Of a DNA stretch of 64,000 bases, positions 51,348 to 59,214 are shown piece by piece. The notes below the pieces were generated by a model. It was not told where the DNA came from. It saw nothing but the letters and a program-made list of their open reading frames with translations, and did not search any database. The position numbers and the translations under genes are program-made. The DNA is from Kitasatospora purpeofusca. GTDB taxonomy: Bacteria; Actinomycetota; Actinomycetes; Streptomycetales; Streptomycetaceae. Each line of letters begins with the position of its first letter. Within the stretch, counting starts at the first letter, position 1. Where the stretch lies: assembly GCF_000718025.1 (NCBI RefSeq), contig NZ_JODS01000038.1, positions 29,733 through 93,732 of the forward strand, given 5' to 3'.

Positions 51348-53882
51348 TCAGCCCCGCTGGTGCACAGTCGACAAGCGGTGCAACAGCAGCAACGCGACGT
51401 CGTCCGGGCGCGAACGCCGCTCGGTCACGTTCAGCGTGAGCAGATCGGCCAGCTTTTCCAGGTCCGGTCCCGGCTCGTCCCGGACCGGCCCGGCGTTGCG
51501 CGCCCACAGCTCCAGCCCGCCGAGCATCCGGTGCACCGACTCGTCGTAGTCCTCCTCGCGGTCCTCCACCAGGCCGTCGGTGTAGGCGAGCAGCGTCTCG
51601 CCGGGCGGCAGGTACTCGACCGCCAGCGGGTACGGCCGCTCGGGGGCCACGCCCAGCGGCGGGCCGCCGGGCAGGTCCAGTTCCACCGCCCGGGCGTCCG
51701 CGGTGACCCGGACCGGTGCCGGGTGCCCGGCGCGGGCCGCCCGCAGGGTGCCGTCGGCCGGGTCGAGGGTCAGGTAGAGGCAGGTGGCGAACAGCTCGGT
51801 GTCCAGCTCGGTCAGCAGCCGGCTGGTCCGGGCGAGCGTCGCGGCCGGGTCGTGCCCGTCGGTCGCGTACGCCCGCAGTCCGCTGCGCAGCTGCCCCATC
51901 ACCGCCGTGGCCTCGGCGTTGTGGCCCTGGACGTCTCCGATCACCAGCCCGATCCGGCCGTCCGGCAGCCGCAGCAGGTCGTACCAGTCGCCGCCGATCT
52001 GCATGCCCTCGGTGCTCGGCAGGTAGCGGGCGGCGCTGGCGATCCCGGCCAGCCGGGGCAGGGTGCGCGGCAGCATCGCGCGCTGCAGCTCGGTCGCCCG
52101 GTGGTGGTGGGTGTCGTAGAGCCGGGCCCGCTCCAGCGACTGGGCCAGGATGCCCGCGAACGAGGAGTAGAGGGTGCGGTCCTCGCGCCCGAACGCGCGC
52201 TCGGTGGCGAAGGTGATCAGACAGGAGCCGACCTGCCGGCCGGAGGCGATCAGCGGCAGCACCGCCCACGCGGCCGGGGCGAGCGGACTGCCGGCCCCGG
52301 CGCCTGTCCCGGCGCCCGTCCCGCTGCCGGATCCGTCGGCCGGTCCGCCCGCGGGGCCGACCGGCCGCTCCGGCCCGCGGCCGCGCCCGCGCCGGGCCGG
52401 CTCGCTGAACAGCGGGGCCGACCGGGCCAGGGCGCGCTGCATCACGCCCTCCGAGAGGTCGGCCAGCCGGGTCAGCTCGGTGCGCCGCTCGCCCCCGTAG
52501 ACGGTGTGCGAGACGGGGAGCAGCCGGCCCTCGTCGACCAGGTCCAGCACGATTCCGGCGGCTCCGAAGGCCGGCCGGCAGATGTCGGTGACGGCCGTGG
52601 TGACGTCCCGGACGGTGACCGCCCGGGACAGCGCCCGGGTGAGCGCCAGCAGCAGCGCCGAGCGGGCCCCGGCGGCGGAGGAGGCGCCCTCGGCGGTGCC
52701 GGCGGGCTCCTCGCCCGAGGCGGACGGGGCGTCCGAGCCCGAGCCCGAGCCGGACGAGCCGGACGAGCCGGCCGGGGCGGACGGGGCGGACCGGGCGCCC
52801 GGGGCGGAGGGGCCGGGGCCGGGGGCCCGCCCGCCGGGCAGCCCTTCCCCGGGCGGGCGTTCGCCCGGGGCCCGGCCGTGGTCGAGGTCGGCGATCAGGC
52901 CGGCGATCCGCACCGGGCGGCGGTGCACGTCCAGCATCACCTCGCCGGTCTCCTCGATCCGGATCACCCCGCCGCCCCGGCGCGGTACCCGGTAGCGGAT
53001 CCGGTACGGGCCGCCGGTGGCGAGTGCCTCGGCCATCGCGGCCTGGACGTCCGGGAGGTCCTCGGGATGGACCACGAGGTCCAGGGCGGGCGCGGAGGAG
53101 GTGCCGCCGCCCTCCGGCGCGGGCCGGCCGACCAGTCGCAGCGCCTGGGCGTCCCAGAGGGTCTCGCCGGTGACCAGGTCGCGTTCGAAGGCCCCGTGCC
53201 CGGAGGCCCGGACGGCCAGCGAGAGCATCGAGTGGGCCGTCGCGGCGGCCGGACCGTCGGCGCCGGTGCACAGGCCGGGGCGCACCCCGTCCGCCGCACC
53301 CCGGTCCGAGCGCCCCTCGTGTCCCGGACGGCCCGCGGCTCCGTCCGCTCCGCCGAGTGCTCCGGTGCCGGCCCTGGCGTGCTCCAGCAGGTACCCGAGC
53401 CGGTGCCCGCAGGCGTCCGCGAGGGTCTCCAGCACGTCCAGGTCGCGCCGGGGGACGGTTCCCCGGTGCGCGAGCGCGAGCGCGAGGACGCCGAGCGGCC
53501 GGGTGTCGACGACCATCGGCAGGGTGGCGACGGCGACCATCCCGGTGCCCATTCCGGCGTTCCGGTTCGGATAGTCGGTACTGGTGCGTTCGGGGCTCAG
53601 CAGATAGGGGCGGCCCAGCCGCAGGGCCATCGCGGCGGGCAGGTCCCCGGCCGGATCGACCACGCTGTAGCGCTCGTGGGCCCAGTCGGGCAGTCCGTGG
53701 GAGGCCGTGAGCCGGAGCATCCCGGTGGAGTCCAGCAGGTAGAGGGCCGAGCCCTCGCCGGTGATCCAGCTGGGCCCCTCGGCGAGGACGGTGCCGAGCA
53801 GGTCGGCGGCGCCGGAGCAGCCCAGCAATAAGCGGACGCAGCGCATGGCACTGCGCGCGGTGGGGCTGCTGCGCGGGTCCAC
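51348..53882 (-). CDS. SpoIIE-type protein phosphatase with GAF and PAS domains
   Basis: This 844-residue regulator has a GAF domain (about 20-170), a Gly-rich linker, a PAS/PAC region (about 215-330, with LVGRPAPEGG and DVHRRPVRIAGLIAD), a Ser/Gly/Pro linker, a second GAF (about 415-590), and a PP2C/SpoIIE phosphatase domain (about 620-840: GGDWYDLLRLPDGRIGLVIGDVQGHN, LLAYTDGLVEDR). Such proteins dephosphorylate anti-sigma-antagonists to control stress or developmental sigma factors. GTG 53882 is used; ATG 53846 is an alternative. It precedes the conservon on the same strand. Confidence 0.9.
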   Translation of the reverse strand: MDPRSSPTARSAMRCVRLLLGCSGAADLLGTVLAEGPSWITGEGSALYLLDSTGMLRLTASHGLPDWAHERYSVVDPAGDLPAAMALRLGRPYLLSPERTSTDYPNRNAGMGTGMVAVATLPMVVDTRPLGVLALALAHRGTVPRRDLDVLETLADACGHRLGYLLEHARAGTGALGGADGAAGRPGHEGRSDRGAADGVRPGLCTGADGPAAATAHSMLSLAVRASGHGAFERDLVTGETLWDAQALRLVGRPAPEGGGTSSAPALDLVVHPEDLPDVQAAMAEALATGGPYRIRYRVPRRGGGVIRIEETGEVMLDVHRRPVRIAGLIADLDHGRAPGERPPGEGLPGGRAPGPGPSAPGARSAPSAPAGSSGSSGSGSGSDAPSASGEEPAGTAEGASSAAGARSALLLALTRALSRAVTVRDVTTAVTDICRPAFGAAGIVLDLVDEGRLLPVSHTVYGGERRTELTRLADLSEGVMQRALARSAPLFSEPARRGRGRGPERPVGPAGGPADGSGSGTGAGTGAGAGSPLAPAAWAVLPLIASGRQVGSCLITFATERAFGREDRTLYSSFAGILAQSLERARLYDTHHHRATELQRAMLPRTLPRLAGIASAARYLPSTEGMQIGGDWYDLLRLPDGRIGLVIGDVQGHNAEATAVMGQLRSGLRAYATDGHDPAATLARTSRLLTELDTELFATCLYLTLDPADGTLRAARAGHPAPVRVTADARAVELDLPGGPPLGVAPERPYPLAVEYLPPGETLLAYTDGLVEDREEDYDESVHRMLGGLELWARNAGPVRDEPGPDLEKLADLLTLNVTERRSRPDDVALLLLHRLSTVHQRG

Positions 53883-53922
53883 GGGGATGGCCGGCCTCTC
53901 GGGTGCCTTATGGGGCAGTTAA

Positions 53923-53945
53923 TTCTTAATACCTTATTTCTTAAT
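53923..53945. repeat. AT-rich direct repeat upstream of the SpoIIE gene
   Basis: TTCTTAAT occurs at 53923-53930 and 53938-53945 (15-nt period) in an AT-rich island. It lies about 40-60 nt ahead of the phosphatase start, so it may carry that promoter. Confidence 0.4.
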
Positions 53946-54074
53946 CGGGTGAGGGGAGAGTCGAACGACGTGCTCCGGGGTGGCCGGGCCGCCTGGTGTG
54001 CGTGGGGCCCCGCCGGGTCCGGTACCCTTCTCCGTACGACGTGCCGCCCCAGGGGTGGCGGGTCGTAACGGCGC

Positions 54075-54148
54075 GGGGCTATAGCTCAGACGGTTAGAGC
54101 GCTTCCCTGATAAGGAAGAGGCCACAGGTTCAAGTCCTGTTAGCCCCA
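54075..54148 (+). tRNA. tRNA-Ile (anticodon GAT)
   Basis: The cloverleaf is complete: acceptor GGGGCTA/TAGCCCC, anticodon stem CTTCC/GGAAG with loop CTGATAA (anticodon GAT, 54109-54111), T arm with GTTCAAGT. Discriminator A is at 54148. No CCA is encoded. Confidence 0.97.
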
Positions 54149-54155
54149 CACCAGT

Positions 54156-54192
54156 CCGAAGGGCCCGGAGCAGCACGCTCCGGGCCCTTCGG
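54156..54192 (+). terminator. Terminator of tRNA-Ile
   Basis: A perfect 16-bp stem (54156-54171 with 54177-54192) with loop AGCAC lies 8 nt after the tRNA. It is also well placed for the convergent TetR gene ending at 54229. Confidence 0.8.
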
Positions 54193-54228
54193 CGTTCCTT
54201 TCCCCGCCTTCACCGCGCCGGGCCGGGC

Positions 54229-54795
54229 TCAGCGGGGCCAGCCGCGCAGCCCGGCGGTCATGACGGTGATCATCCGCTCCTGGGTCTCCCCGAGGTCCTC
54301 GGCGAGCTGGAAGGCGCCGGCCGACGACAGCGCGGCGAAGCCGTGGGCCAGCGAGCGGAAGGTGCGGGCCGCGTGGATCGCCTCGGAGCCCTCCAGCCCG
54401 TACCCGCGGAGCACCGCGACGATCACCCCGACCAGCCGGGCGGCCGCGGTCGTCAGGTCCTCGTCCGGCCGCGGGGCCTGCGGCAGCGCGGCGTAGCGGT
54501 GCGGGCGCTCGGTGGCGTACGCGTGGTAGGCCCGCAGGACGGCGGCGACCGCCTCGTCCCCGCTCCGGCCGAGCGCCGCCTCGGCGAGGCGGTCGGCCAG
54601 CTCCTCGGTGACCCGGACGGCGATCAGCCGGCGCAGTTCGGCCAGTCCGCCGCTGACGTGCTTGTAGAGCGAGGGGGTGGCGACCTTGGCGCGGGCGGCG
54701 ACGGCGGCCAGGGTGAGGGCCTCGGGGCCCTGCTCGTCGACGATGGCGAGGGCGTGGTCGACGACCTGCTCGGGGGTGAGTCCGACTCGGGGCAT
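54229..54795 (-). CDS. TetR-family regulator
   Basis: This 188-residue TetR regulator has an N-terminal HTH (about 8-50: LTLAAVAARAKVATPSLYKHVSG) and an all-alpha C-terminal domain of the WHG type (HAARTFRSLAHGFAAL). It lies 90 nt downstream of the hydrolase gene on the same strand, probably in one transcript. A 21-bp palindrome upstream of the hydrolase is the likely operator. The inducer is unknown. Confidence 0.92.
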   Translation of the reverse strand: MPRVGLTPEQVVDHALAIVDEQGPEALTLAAVAARAKVATPSLYKHVSGGLAELRRLIAVRVTEELADRLAEAALGRSGDEAVAAVLRAYHAYATERPHRYAALPQAPRPDEDLTTAAARLVGVIVAVLRGYGLEGSEAIHAARTFRSLAHGFAALSSAGAFQLAEDLGETQERMITVMTAGLRGWPR

Positions 54796-54885
54796 CGCGG
54801 TTCTCCTGGGGGGCGTGGTGGGCGGCGGACGGGGCGGCGGCCGACTGGGCGTGACGGGTGGACGGCGCGGACGGCGCGCGCGGCG

Positions 54886-55713
54886 TCAGGCCAGTTCGGC
54901 GAGGAAGCCCAGCAGGGCCTCGGCGGTGGCCTCCGGGTGGTCGGCCATCGGGTAGTGCCCGGCGCCCTCGACCATCACCTTGCGCGCCCCGAGCGCGGCG
55001 GCCTGCCGGTCGGCGACCAGCTCCGGGTCGCCGAAGTCGGGGTCCTTGGAGCCCATCACCACCAGCGCCGGGCAGCGCACGGCCGAGGTCCAGCCGACGG
55101 GCGAGGAGTCGCCGTGCACGTAGCCGCGGGTGGCGGCCCGTCGGCCCGGGGCGCGCAGCGCGGAGACCAGCCCGGCCACGTACTCCTCGTGGTCGGCGGG
55201 CTTGGGGCCGGGGAAGGCGGCCTTGCGCAGGTAGAGCCCCCAGAACGCGGGCGAGCGGACCAGCAGCGCGCCCATCGCCCGGACCATCGCCCGCTGCAGG
55301 GCGGTGGGCGGCACGTTCTCGACGAAGGCGTCCAGCAGGACGATCCCGGCGACCCGCCCGGGGGCGTCACCGGCGGCTCTGACCACGCTGGCGCCGGTGT
55401 AGGAGTTGCCCGCCAGCACGGCCCGCTCGACGCCCAGGTGGTCCAGCAGGGCGAGCACGTCGCCGGCGATGGCGGAGGGGGAGTAGTCCTCCCAGGGGAT
55501 CGAGGACTCGCCGAAGCCGCGCAGGTCCATGGTGATCACCCGGCGGCCGGCGGCGGTCAGCAGCGGGCGCAGGTGCCGGTACGCGGCCCGGCTGTCGAGC
55601 ATCCCGGGGAGCAGGACGACCGGGGCGCCGTCGCCGCGCCCGGTGTCGTCGAAGGCGATCCGGCCACCGGGGAGGTCGAGGTAGCGGGTGGCGGGGGCGA
55701 TGGTGCCGTTCAT
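54886..55713 (-). CDS. Alpha/beta hydrolase controlled with the TetR gene
   Basis: This 275-residue alpha/beta hydrolase has LLPGMLDSRAAYRHL (oxyanion region), nucleophile elbow LAGNSYTGAS, an Asp in MGSKDPDFGD and a late His in GAGHYPMADHP. The ATG at 55713 follows AGGAGG, so it is preferred to the ATG 24 nt upstream. The first gene after a palindromic operator, it is probably repressed by the TetR protein downstream. The substrate may be a foreign ester or lactone; this is a guess from the gene pairing. Confidence 0.9.
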   Translation of the reverse strand: MNGTIAPATRYLDLPGGRIAFDDTGRGDGAPVVLLPGMLDSRAAYRHLRPLLTAAGRRVITMDLRGFGESSIPWEDYSPSAIAGDVLALLDHLGVERAVLAGNSYTGASVVRAAGDAPGRVAGIVLLDAFVENVPPTALQRAMVRAMGALLVRSPAFWGLYLRKAAFPGPKPADHEEYVAGLVSALRAPGRRAATRGYVHGDSSPVGWTSAVRCPALVVMGSKDPDFGDPELVADRQAAALGARKVMVEGAGHYPMADHPEATAEALLGFLAELA

Positions 55714-55760
55714 GGGAGCCTCCTCGGGGCGGGTCATCGGCGAGTGCTGATAGCCATAAA

Positions 55761-55781
55761 GCTAAGGCTAATAGCCTTAGC
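55761..55781. promoter_or_regulatory. 21-bp palindromic operator of the hydrolase/TetR pair
   Basis: A perfect palindrome with 10-bp arms, GCTAAGGCTA (55761-55770) mirrored at 55772-55781 around a central A, lies 48 nt ahead of the hydrolase start. Size and place fit a TetR dimer site. Confidence 0.72.
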
Positions 55782-55820
55782 CGTCAAGCCCTCCCGAGCG
55801 GCGGTCCGCACCCGGCCCGG

Positions 55821-56111
55821 TCAGACCCCCTCCACCTTGAACGGGTCGTGCTCGGTCAGCAGCTTGTCCAGCCGGGCCTGGTCGACCCTGGTGACGAGAT
55901 CGGTGGTCTCCTGCCGGTCCCGGACCACCTTGGCCAGGGTGAACGCCGAGGTGACCGTCCAGAGCAGGCCGACGGCGAGGAAGGCCCTGGTCCACGGTTC
56001 GACCGGGAGGAAGGCGATCCCGAAGCCGAGGGCGGCGCCGGAGAGGGCGAAGGACAGGACGGCCTGGATGTAGTAGGCGGCCGTGGTGCGTGACTGCATC
56101 GGTGCGCTCAT
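55821..56111 (-). CDS. YiaA/YiaB-family small membrane protein
   Basis: This 96-residue protein has two membrane helices (about 12-33 and 42-62), the YiaA/B arrangement, and a charged C-terminal tail. The ATG at 56111 is used rather than an upstream in-frame ATG (56147), since the conserved part begins here. Function unknown. It is divergent from the c-di-AMP riboswitch/M23 gene. Confidence 0.82.
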   Translation of the reverse strand: MSAPMQSRTTAAYYIQAVLSFALSGAALGFGIAFLPVEPWTRAFLAVGLLWTVTSAFTLAKVVRDRQETTDLVTRVDQARLDKLLTEHDPFKVEGV

Positions 56112-56366
56112 GGCGCCCAGAATGGCCGCGCGGCTCCGGCCGCACATGAGTAGTCGTACTCAGATGGGACCCCGTTCGTTGACGTCCTCTCACGTTCGGT
56201 AGTGTCAGGTGTCATCAAACGTCACAAATCGCCCATCGGGCCGCGTAGCGTCCGATCCATGTCCGGTCGTCACCAACGGATGGCTTGGAATCGGGGGACT
56301 CTCGGATTAACGTTTGATAACGCAGCGCGGTCCGCAACGCCGTACCCAGACGGCACCGTGCGCCGT
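56112..56366. other. Divergent promoter region before the riboswitch
   Basis: These 255 bp between the YiaA/B gene and the riboswitch aptamer hold no gene. TTGACG (56179-56184) and TAGTGT (56200-56205) are -35/-10-like on the plus strand but only 15 nt apart. TTAACGTTTGATAACG at about 56307 is AT-rich and could be the promoter of the riboswitch transcript. Confidence 0.35.
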
Positions 56367-56514
56367 CGCCTAATCCCGCCGGCCGGCCCTCCGGGCAGGC
56401 CATGGGAGCCGGGGAACCATGTTCCTTGGGGTGAATCGGCCGGGTCAGGGCACCGCCCAGGCTCAGCCGTAGGAGACCTTCCTGCTCCGAACCCGTCAGC
56501 TAACCCGGTAGGCG
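56367..56514 (+). promoter_or_regulatory. ydaO-yuaA class c-di-AMP riboswitch
   Basis: The outer stem CGCCTA (56367-56372) pairs with TAGGCG (56509-56514). Conserved blocks are TAATCCCG, GGGAGCCGGGGAACC (about 56404), TTGGGGTGAATC (about 56428), GTAGGAGACC and CGTCAGCTAACCCGGTAGGCG region at the 3' end. These are the hallmarks of the ydaO class that binds c-di-AMP. In Streptomyces such switches sit ahead of cell-wall hydrolase genes such as rpfA, matching the M23 gene here. GGAG of the ribosome site can pair with the nearby CTCC. Confidence 0.9.
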
Positions 56515-56540
56515 CGAAGGAAGGAAAGGAGCGCGCCTCC

Positions 56541-57410
56541 GTGGCGTCGACGCACACCCAGGCACACCCGTCCGGGTCCTCCACCGGCACCCAGCTGCTC
56601 GACCATCCGGGCCCGTTCGCCGGCCACGGCCCCTTCGGCGGCCCCGCCGACGAGAGCGCCCCGCCGGCCGCCGACACCAGCCGGCACCGGATGCCCCGTC
56701 AGACCCGCGGCACCGCGCCGCTGCTCGGCGTCACCGCCGTCGCCGCCACCCTGGGCGCGACCGGCTTCGCCTCCGCCACCCCGGCCGCCGCGCCCGCCGT
56801 GGAGACCCCCGACGAGACCCCGGTCGCGCTCTCCGCCGACCCCGGCCTCGCACTCGCGGCCCGGATCCAGCAGCAGGCCGACAGCCAGCGCACCGCCGCC
56901 GAGGAGACCGCCCGGGTCCAGGCCGCCCAGGAGGCCGAGGCCAAGCGCGCCGCCCAGGTCGCCCAGCAGGAGCAGGCCAGGCGCACCGCCGAGGAGGCCG
57001 AGAAGGCCAAGCTCGCGGCCATCAAGCTGCCGGTGCGCGACTACCGGCTCTCCGCCCACTACGGCCAGAGCGCGCGCTACTGGGCGCACCTGCACACCGG
57101 CCTCGACTTCGCCGCCGACCAGGGCGAACCCGTCTACGCGGTCGGCCAGGGCACCATCACCTCGGCCGGCTGGGCCGGCGCCTACGGCTACCGGATCGTC
57201 GAGACCCTGCCCGACGGCACCGAGATCTGGTACTGCCACCTCTCCTCGATCATCAAGGGCTCCGGCAAGGTCCTCCCCGGCCAGCAGATCGGCAAGGTCG
57301 GCGCGACCGGCAACGTCACCGGCGCCCACCTGCACGTCGAGGTCCGCCCCGGCGGCGGCGCCCCGGTCGACCCGGAGACCTGGTTCGAGCAGCGCGGCGT
57401 CACCCCCTGA
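56541..57410 (+). CDS. Secreted M23 (LytM) peptidase, riboswitch-controlled
   Basis: This 289-residue peptidoglycan endopeptidase has a long N-terminal region (about 55 residues), a signal/membrane segment (about 60-85), a coiled-coil-like Ala/Glu/Gln stretch (about 105-155), and a LytM domain (about 165-285). The zinc site is visible as HLHTGLDFA and HLHVEVRPGG. The GTG at 56541 follows AAGGAAAGGAG. It lies 26 nt after a c-di-AMP riboswitch, so wall cleavage is tied to c-di-AMP level, as for resuscitation-type hydrolases in streptomycetes. Confidence 0.93.
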   Translation: MASTHTQAHPSGSSTGTQLLDHPGPFAGHGPFGGPADESAPPAADTSRHRMPRQTRGTAPLLGVTAVAATLGATGFASATPAAAPAVETPDETPVALSADPGLALAARIQQQADSQRTAAEETARVQAAQEAEAKRAAQVAQQEQARRTAEEAEKAKLAAIKLPVRDYRLSAHYGQSARYWAHLHTGLDFAADQGEPVYAVGQGTITSAGWAGAYGYRIVETLPDGTEIWYCHLSSIIKGSGKVLPGQQIGKVGATGNVTGAHLHVEVRPGGGAPVDPETWFEQRGVTP

Positions 57411-57431
57411 CCCCGCCTCCCCCGAGCAGGA

Positions 57432-57466
57432 CGAGGGGCCCCGGCCGCACCGGCCGGGGCCCCTCG
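57432..57466. terminator. Bidirectional terminator after the M23 gene
   Basis: A perfect 16-bp stem (57432-57447 with 57451-57466) with a 3-nt loop lies between convergent genes, 21 nt after the M23 stop. Confidence 0.82.
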
Positions 57467-57473
57467 CCGTGTT

Positions 57474-58460
57474 CTACGCCTGCTCCGGCGCCCGCTCGTC
57501 GCCGTCCGCCGGCTCCTCGGCCTCCGCCGGCCACTCCCCGTCCGCCGGCTCCTCCTCCTGGGCCCAGGCCGCCTCCTCCTCGGCCCAGGCCGCGTCCAGC
57601 CCGGCCAGATAGGCGTCGATCTCGGCCGGCCCCGGCTCCGGCGCCAGCTCCGGGAACTCCGCCACCAGCAGCTCCGGCAGCCCCGGCACCGTCCAGGTCC
57701 CGGCCAGCTCCAGCGCCGCCATCGCCGCCGCCTCCTCGAACGCCCCGAAGTCCCCGGCCAGCTCCTCCGGCATCGGCCGGCCCAGCGCCGTCAGCTCGGC
57801 CAGGTTCCGGTAGCTGCGCCGCATCAGCCCCTGCTCCAGCAGCCGCCGCGCGCCGTCCGTGGCCATCCCGACCGCCAGCGTCCGGCCGCCGGCCTCCCAG
57901 CCCCCGTCGTCCACCGGGTCCAGCACACCGTCCGCCTCCAGCGCCGCGAACGCCGCCAGCCGCTCCTCCTCCGGCAGCTCCCGGAACCCCTCCAGCCAGG
58001 CCCGCACCGCCTCTCCGTCGGCGGTGTCCACCCCGGCCGCGCGCAGCAGCAGCGTGTACAGCCGGGGCCAGGTCACCAGGTCCGCCCGGCGCAGCAGTCC
58101 GGCCGCCACCTCGCCCTGCCACTCGGCCTCCGCGTGCAGCCGCTCCTGCCGCTTGGCGTTCAGCCGCTTCGCCGCCCGCCGGTGGTCGATCAGCAGCCGC
58201 ACCGCCGCGCCGTACGCCAGCGGGTCCTGCCCCGGCTCCGGCTGGACGTACAGGTACAGGCGCTCGTACAGCAGGTGCTCCACCGCGGCGGAGGTGAGTT
58301 CGGGCCAGCCGTCGTGCATCCTGCCCTCGCCCAGCTCCAACAGCGCCAGCACCGTTCGCAGCGGGCTCTCGGCGACCGGCTCGCGGCCCTCCGCCTCCGC
58401 CCACGCGAGCAGCTCGGCGGCCTTGGTGCGCGGGGCGAGCCGCAGGTCTTCGTCTTCCAT
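57474..58460 (-). CDS. Hypothetical acidic protein
   Basis: This 328-residue protein is of unknown function. It is mostly alpha-helical with many Glu and Ala, repeated Leu-rich helices (LLAWAEAEG, LLIDHRRAAKRL, LTALGRPMP), and a very acidic C-terminal 50 residues with AWAEEEAAWAQEEEPADGE repeats. No signal peptide or membrane segment. It starts 43 nt from the divergent acetyltransferase gene. Its codon use is typical of the host. Confidence 0.75.
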   Translation of the reverse strand: MEDEDLRLAPRTKAAELLAWAEAEGREPVAESPLRTVLALLELGEGRMHDGWPELTSAAVEHLLYERLYLYVQPEPGQDPLAYGAAVRLLIDHRRAAKRLNAKRQERLHAEAEWQGEVAAGLLRRADLVTWPRLYTLLLRAAGVDTADGEAVRAWLEGFRELPEEERLAAFAALEADGVLDPVDDGGWEAGGRTLAVGMATDGARRLLEQGLMRRSYRNLAELTALGRPMPEELAGDFGAFEEAAAMAALELAGTWTVPGLPELLVAEFPELAPEPGPAEIDAYLAGLDAAWAEEEAAWAQEEEPADGEWPAEAEEPADGDERAPEQA

Positions 58461-58503
58461 AACCACGAACCGTAACCGCTGGTCGCGGGTAGGGTCGGGA
58501 GCC

Positions 58504-59088
58504 ATGGTCCCCGTTCGACTCACCGGCCCCCGGCTTGCCGTTCGCGAGTTCCACCACACCCCCGAGGACGTGGCCGCGCTGCACGCCGTGTTCGGCGACC
58601 CGGAGGCCACCCGCTACCTCCCGTTCGCCCCGCGCGACCTGGAGACCTGCGCCGACCAGGTCGCCCAGTTCGTCGAGGAGGCCGAGAAGGAGCCCCGGGA
58701 CGTCTACCGGCTCGCGGTCACCCTCCGCGCCGACGCCGACGACCCGGCCCGCGCCGTCCCGATCGGCAACGCCGCACTCGGCCTCGTCCCGTACCGCGCC
58801 GCCACCATCGGCTACGCGCTGCGCCGCGACGTCTGGGGCGCCGGCTACGCGGGCGAGCTGCTCGCCCTGCTGCGCGACTTCGCCTTCGGCCCGCTCGGCG
58901 TGCACCGGCTGGAGGCCCGGGTGGACATCGACAACGCCGCCTCGATCCGGGTCCTGGAGCGGGCGGGCTTCCGGCTGGAGGGGCGGGTCCGGCACGACTA
59001 CCGGGGCCCGGACGGCTGGCGGGACGCCCGGCAGTACGCCCTGCTCGCCGACGACCCGGCGGCCGGACGCGCCGTGCAGGGGGGATAA
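58504..59088 (+). CDS. GNAT-family N-acetyltransferase
   Basis: This 194-residue RimJ-type acetyltransferase has RLTGPRLAVREFHHTPEDVAAL at the N-terminus, IGYALRRDVWGAGYAGELLALL (acetyl-CoA loop) and ARVDIDNAASIRVLERAGFRLEGRVRHD. A TAGGGT box (58490-58495) ends 8 nt before the ATG and no ribosome site is visible, so a leaderless transcript is likely. The substrate is unknown; ribosomal protein L12-type or amino-glycoside targets are family options. Confidence 0.88.
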   Translation: MVPVRLTGPRLAVREFHHTPEDVAALHAVFGDPEATRYLPFAPRDLETCADQVAQFVEEAEKEPRDVYRLAVTLRADADDPARAVPIGNAALGLVPYRAATIGYALRRDVWGAGYAGELLALLRDFAFGPLGVHRLEARVDIDNAASIRVLERAGFRLEGRVRHDYRGPDGWRDARQYALLADDPAAGRAVQGG

Positions 59089-59214
59089 CCCCACCCCCGG
59101 TTCGCCGGGGAACCGGATGTCCGGCGGGCCCGCGTTTTGACAGGCTTCAGAGGTCGGCGGGAGACGCCCGACGAGCCCCCAACCGCGACCGACCCGAGGG
59201 ACCGTGACCCGGCC

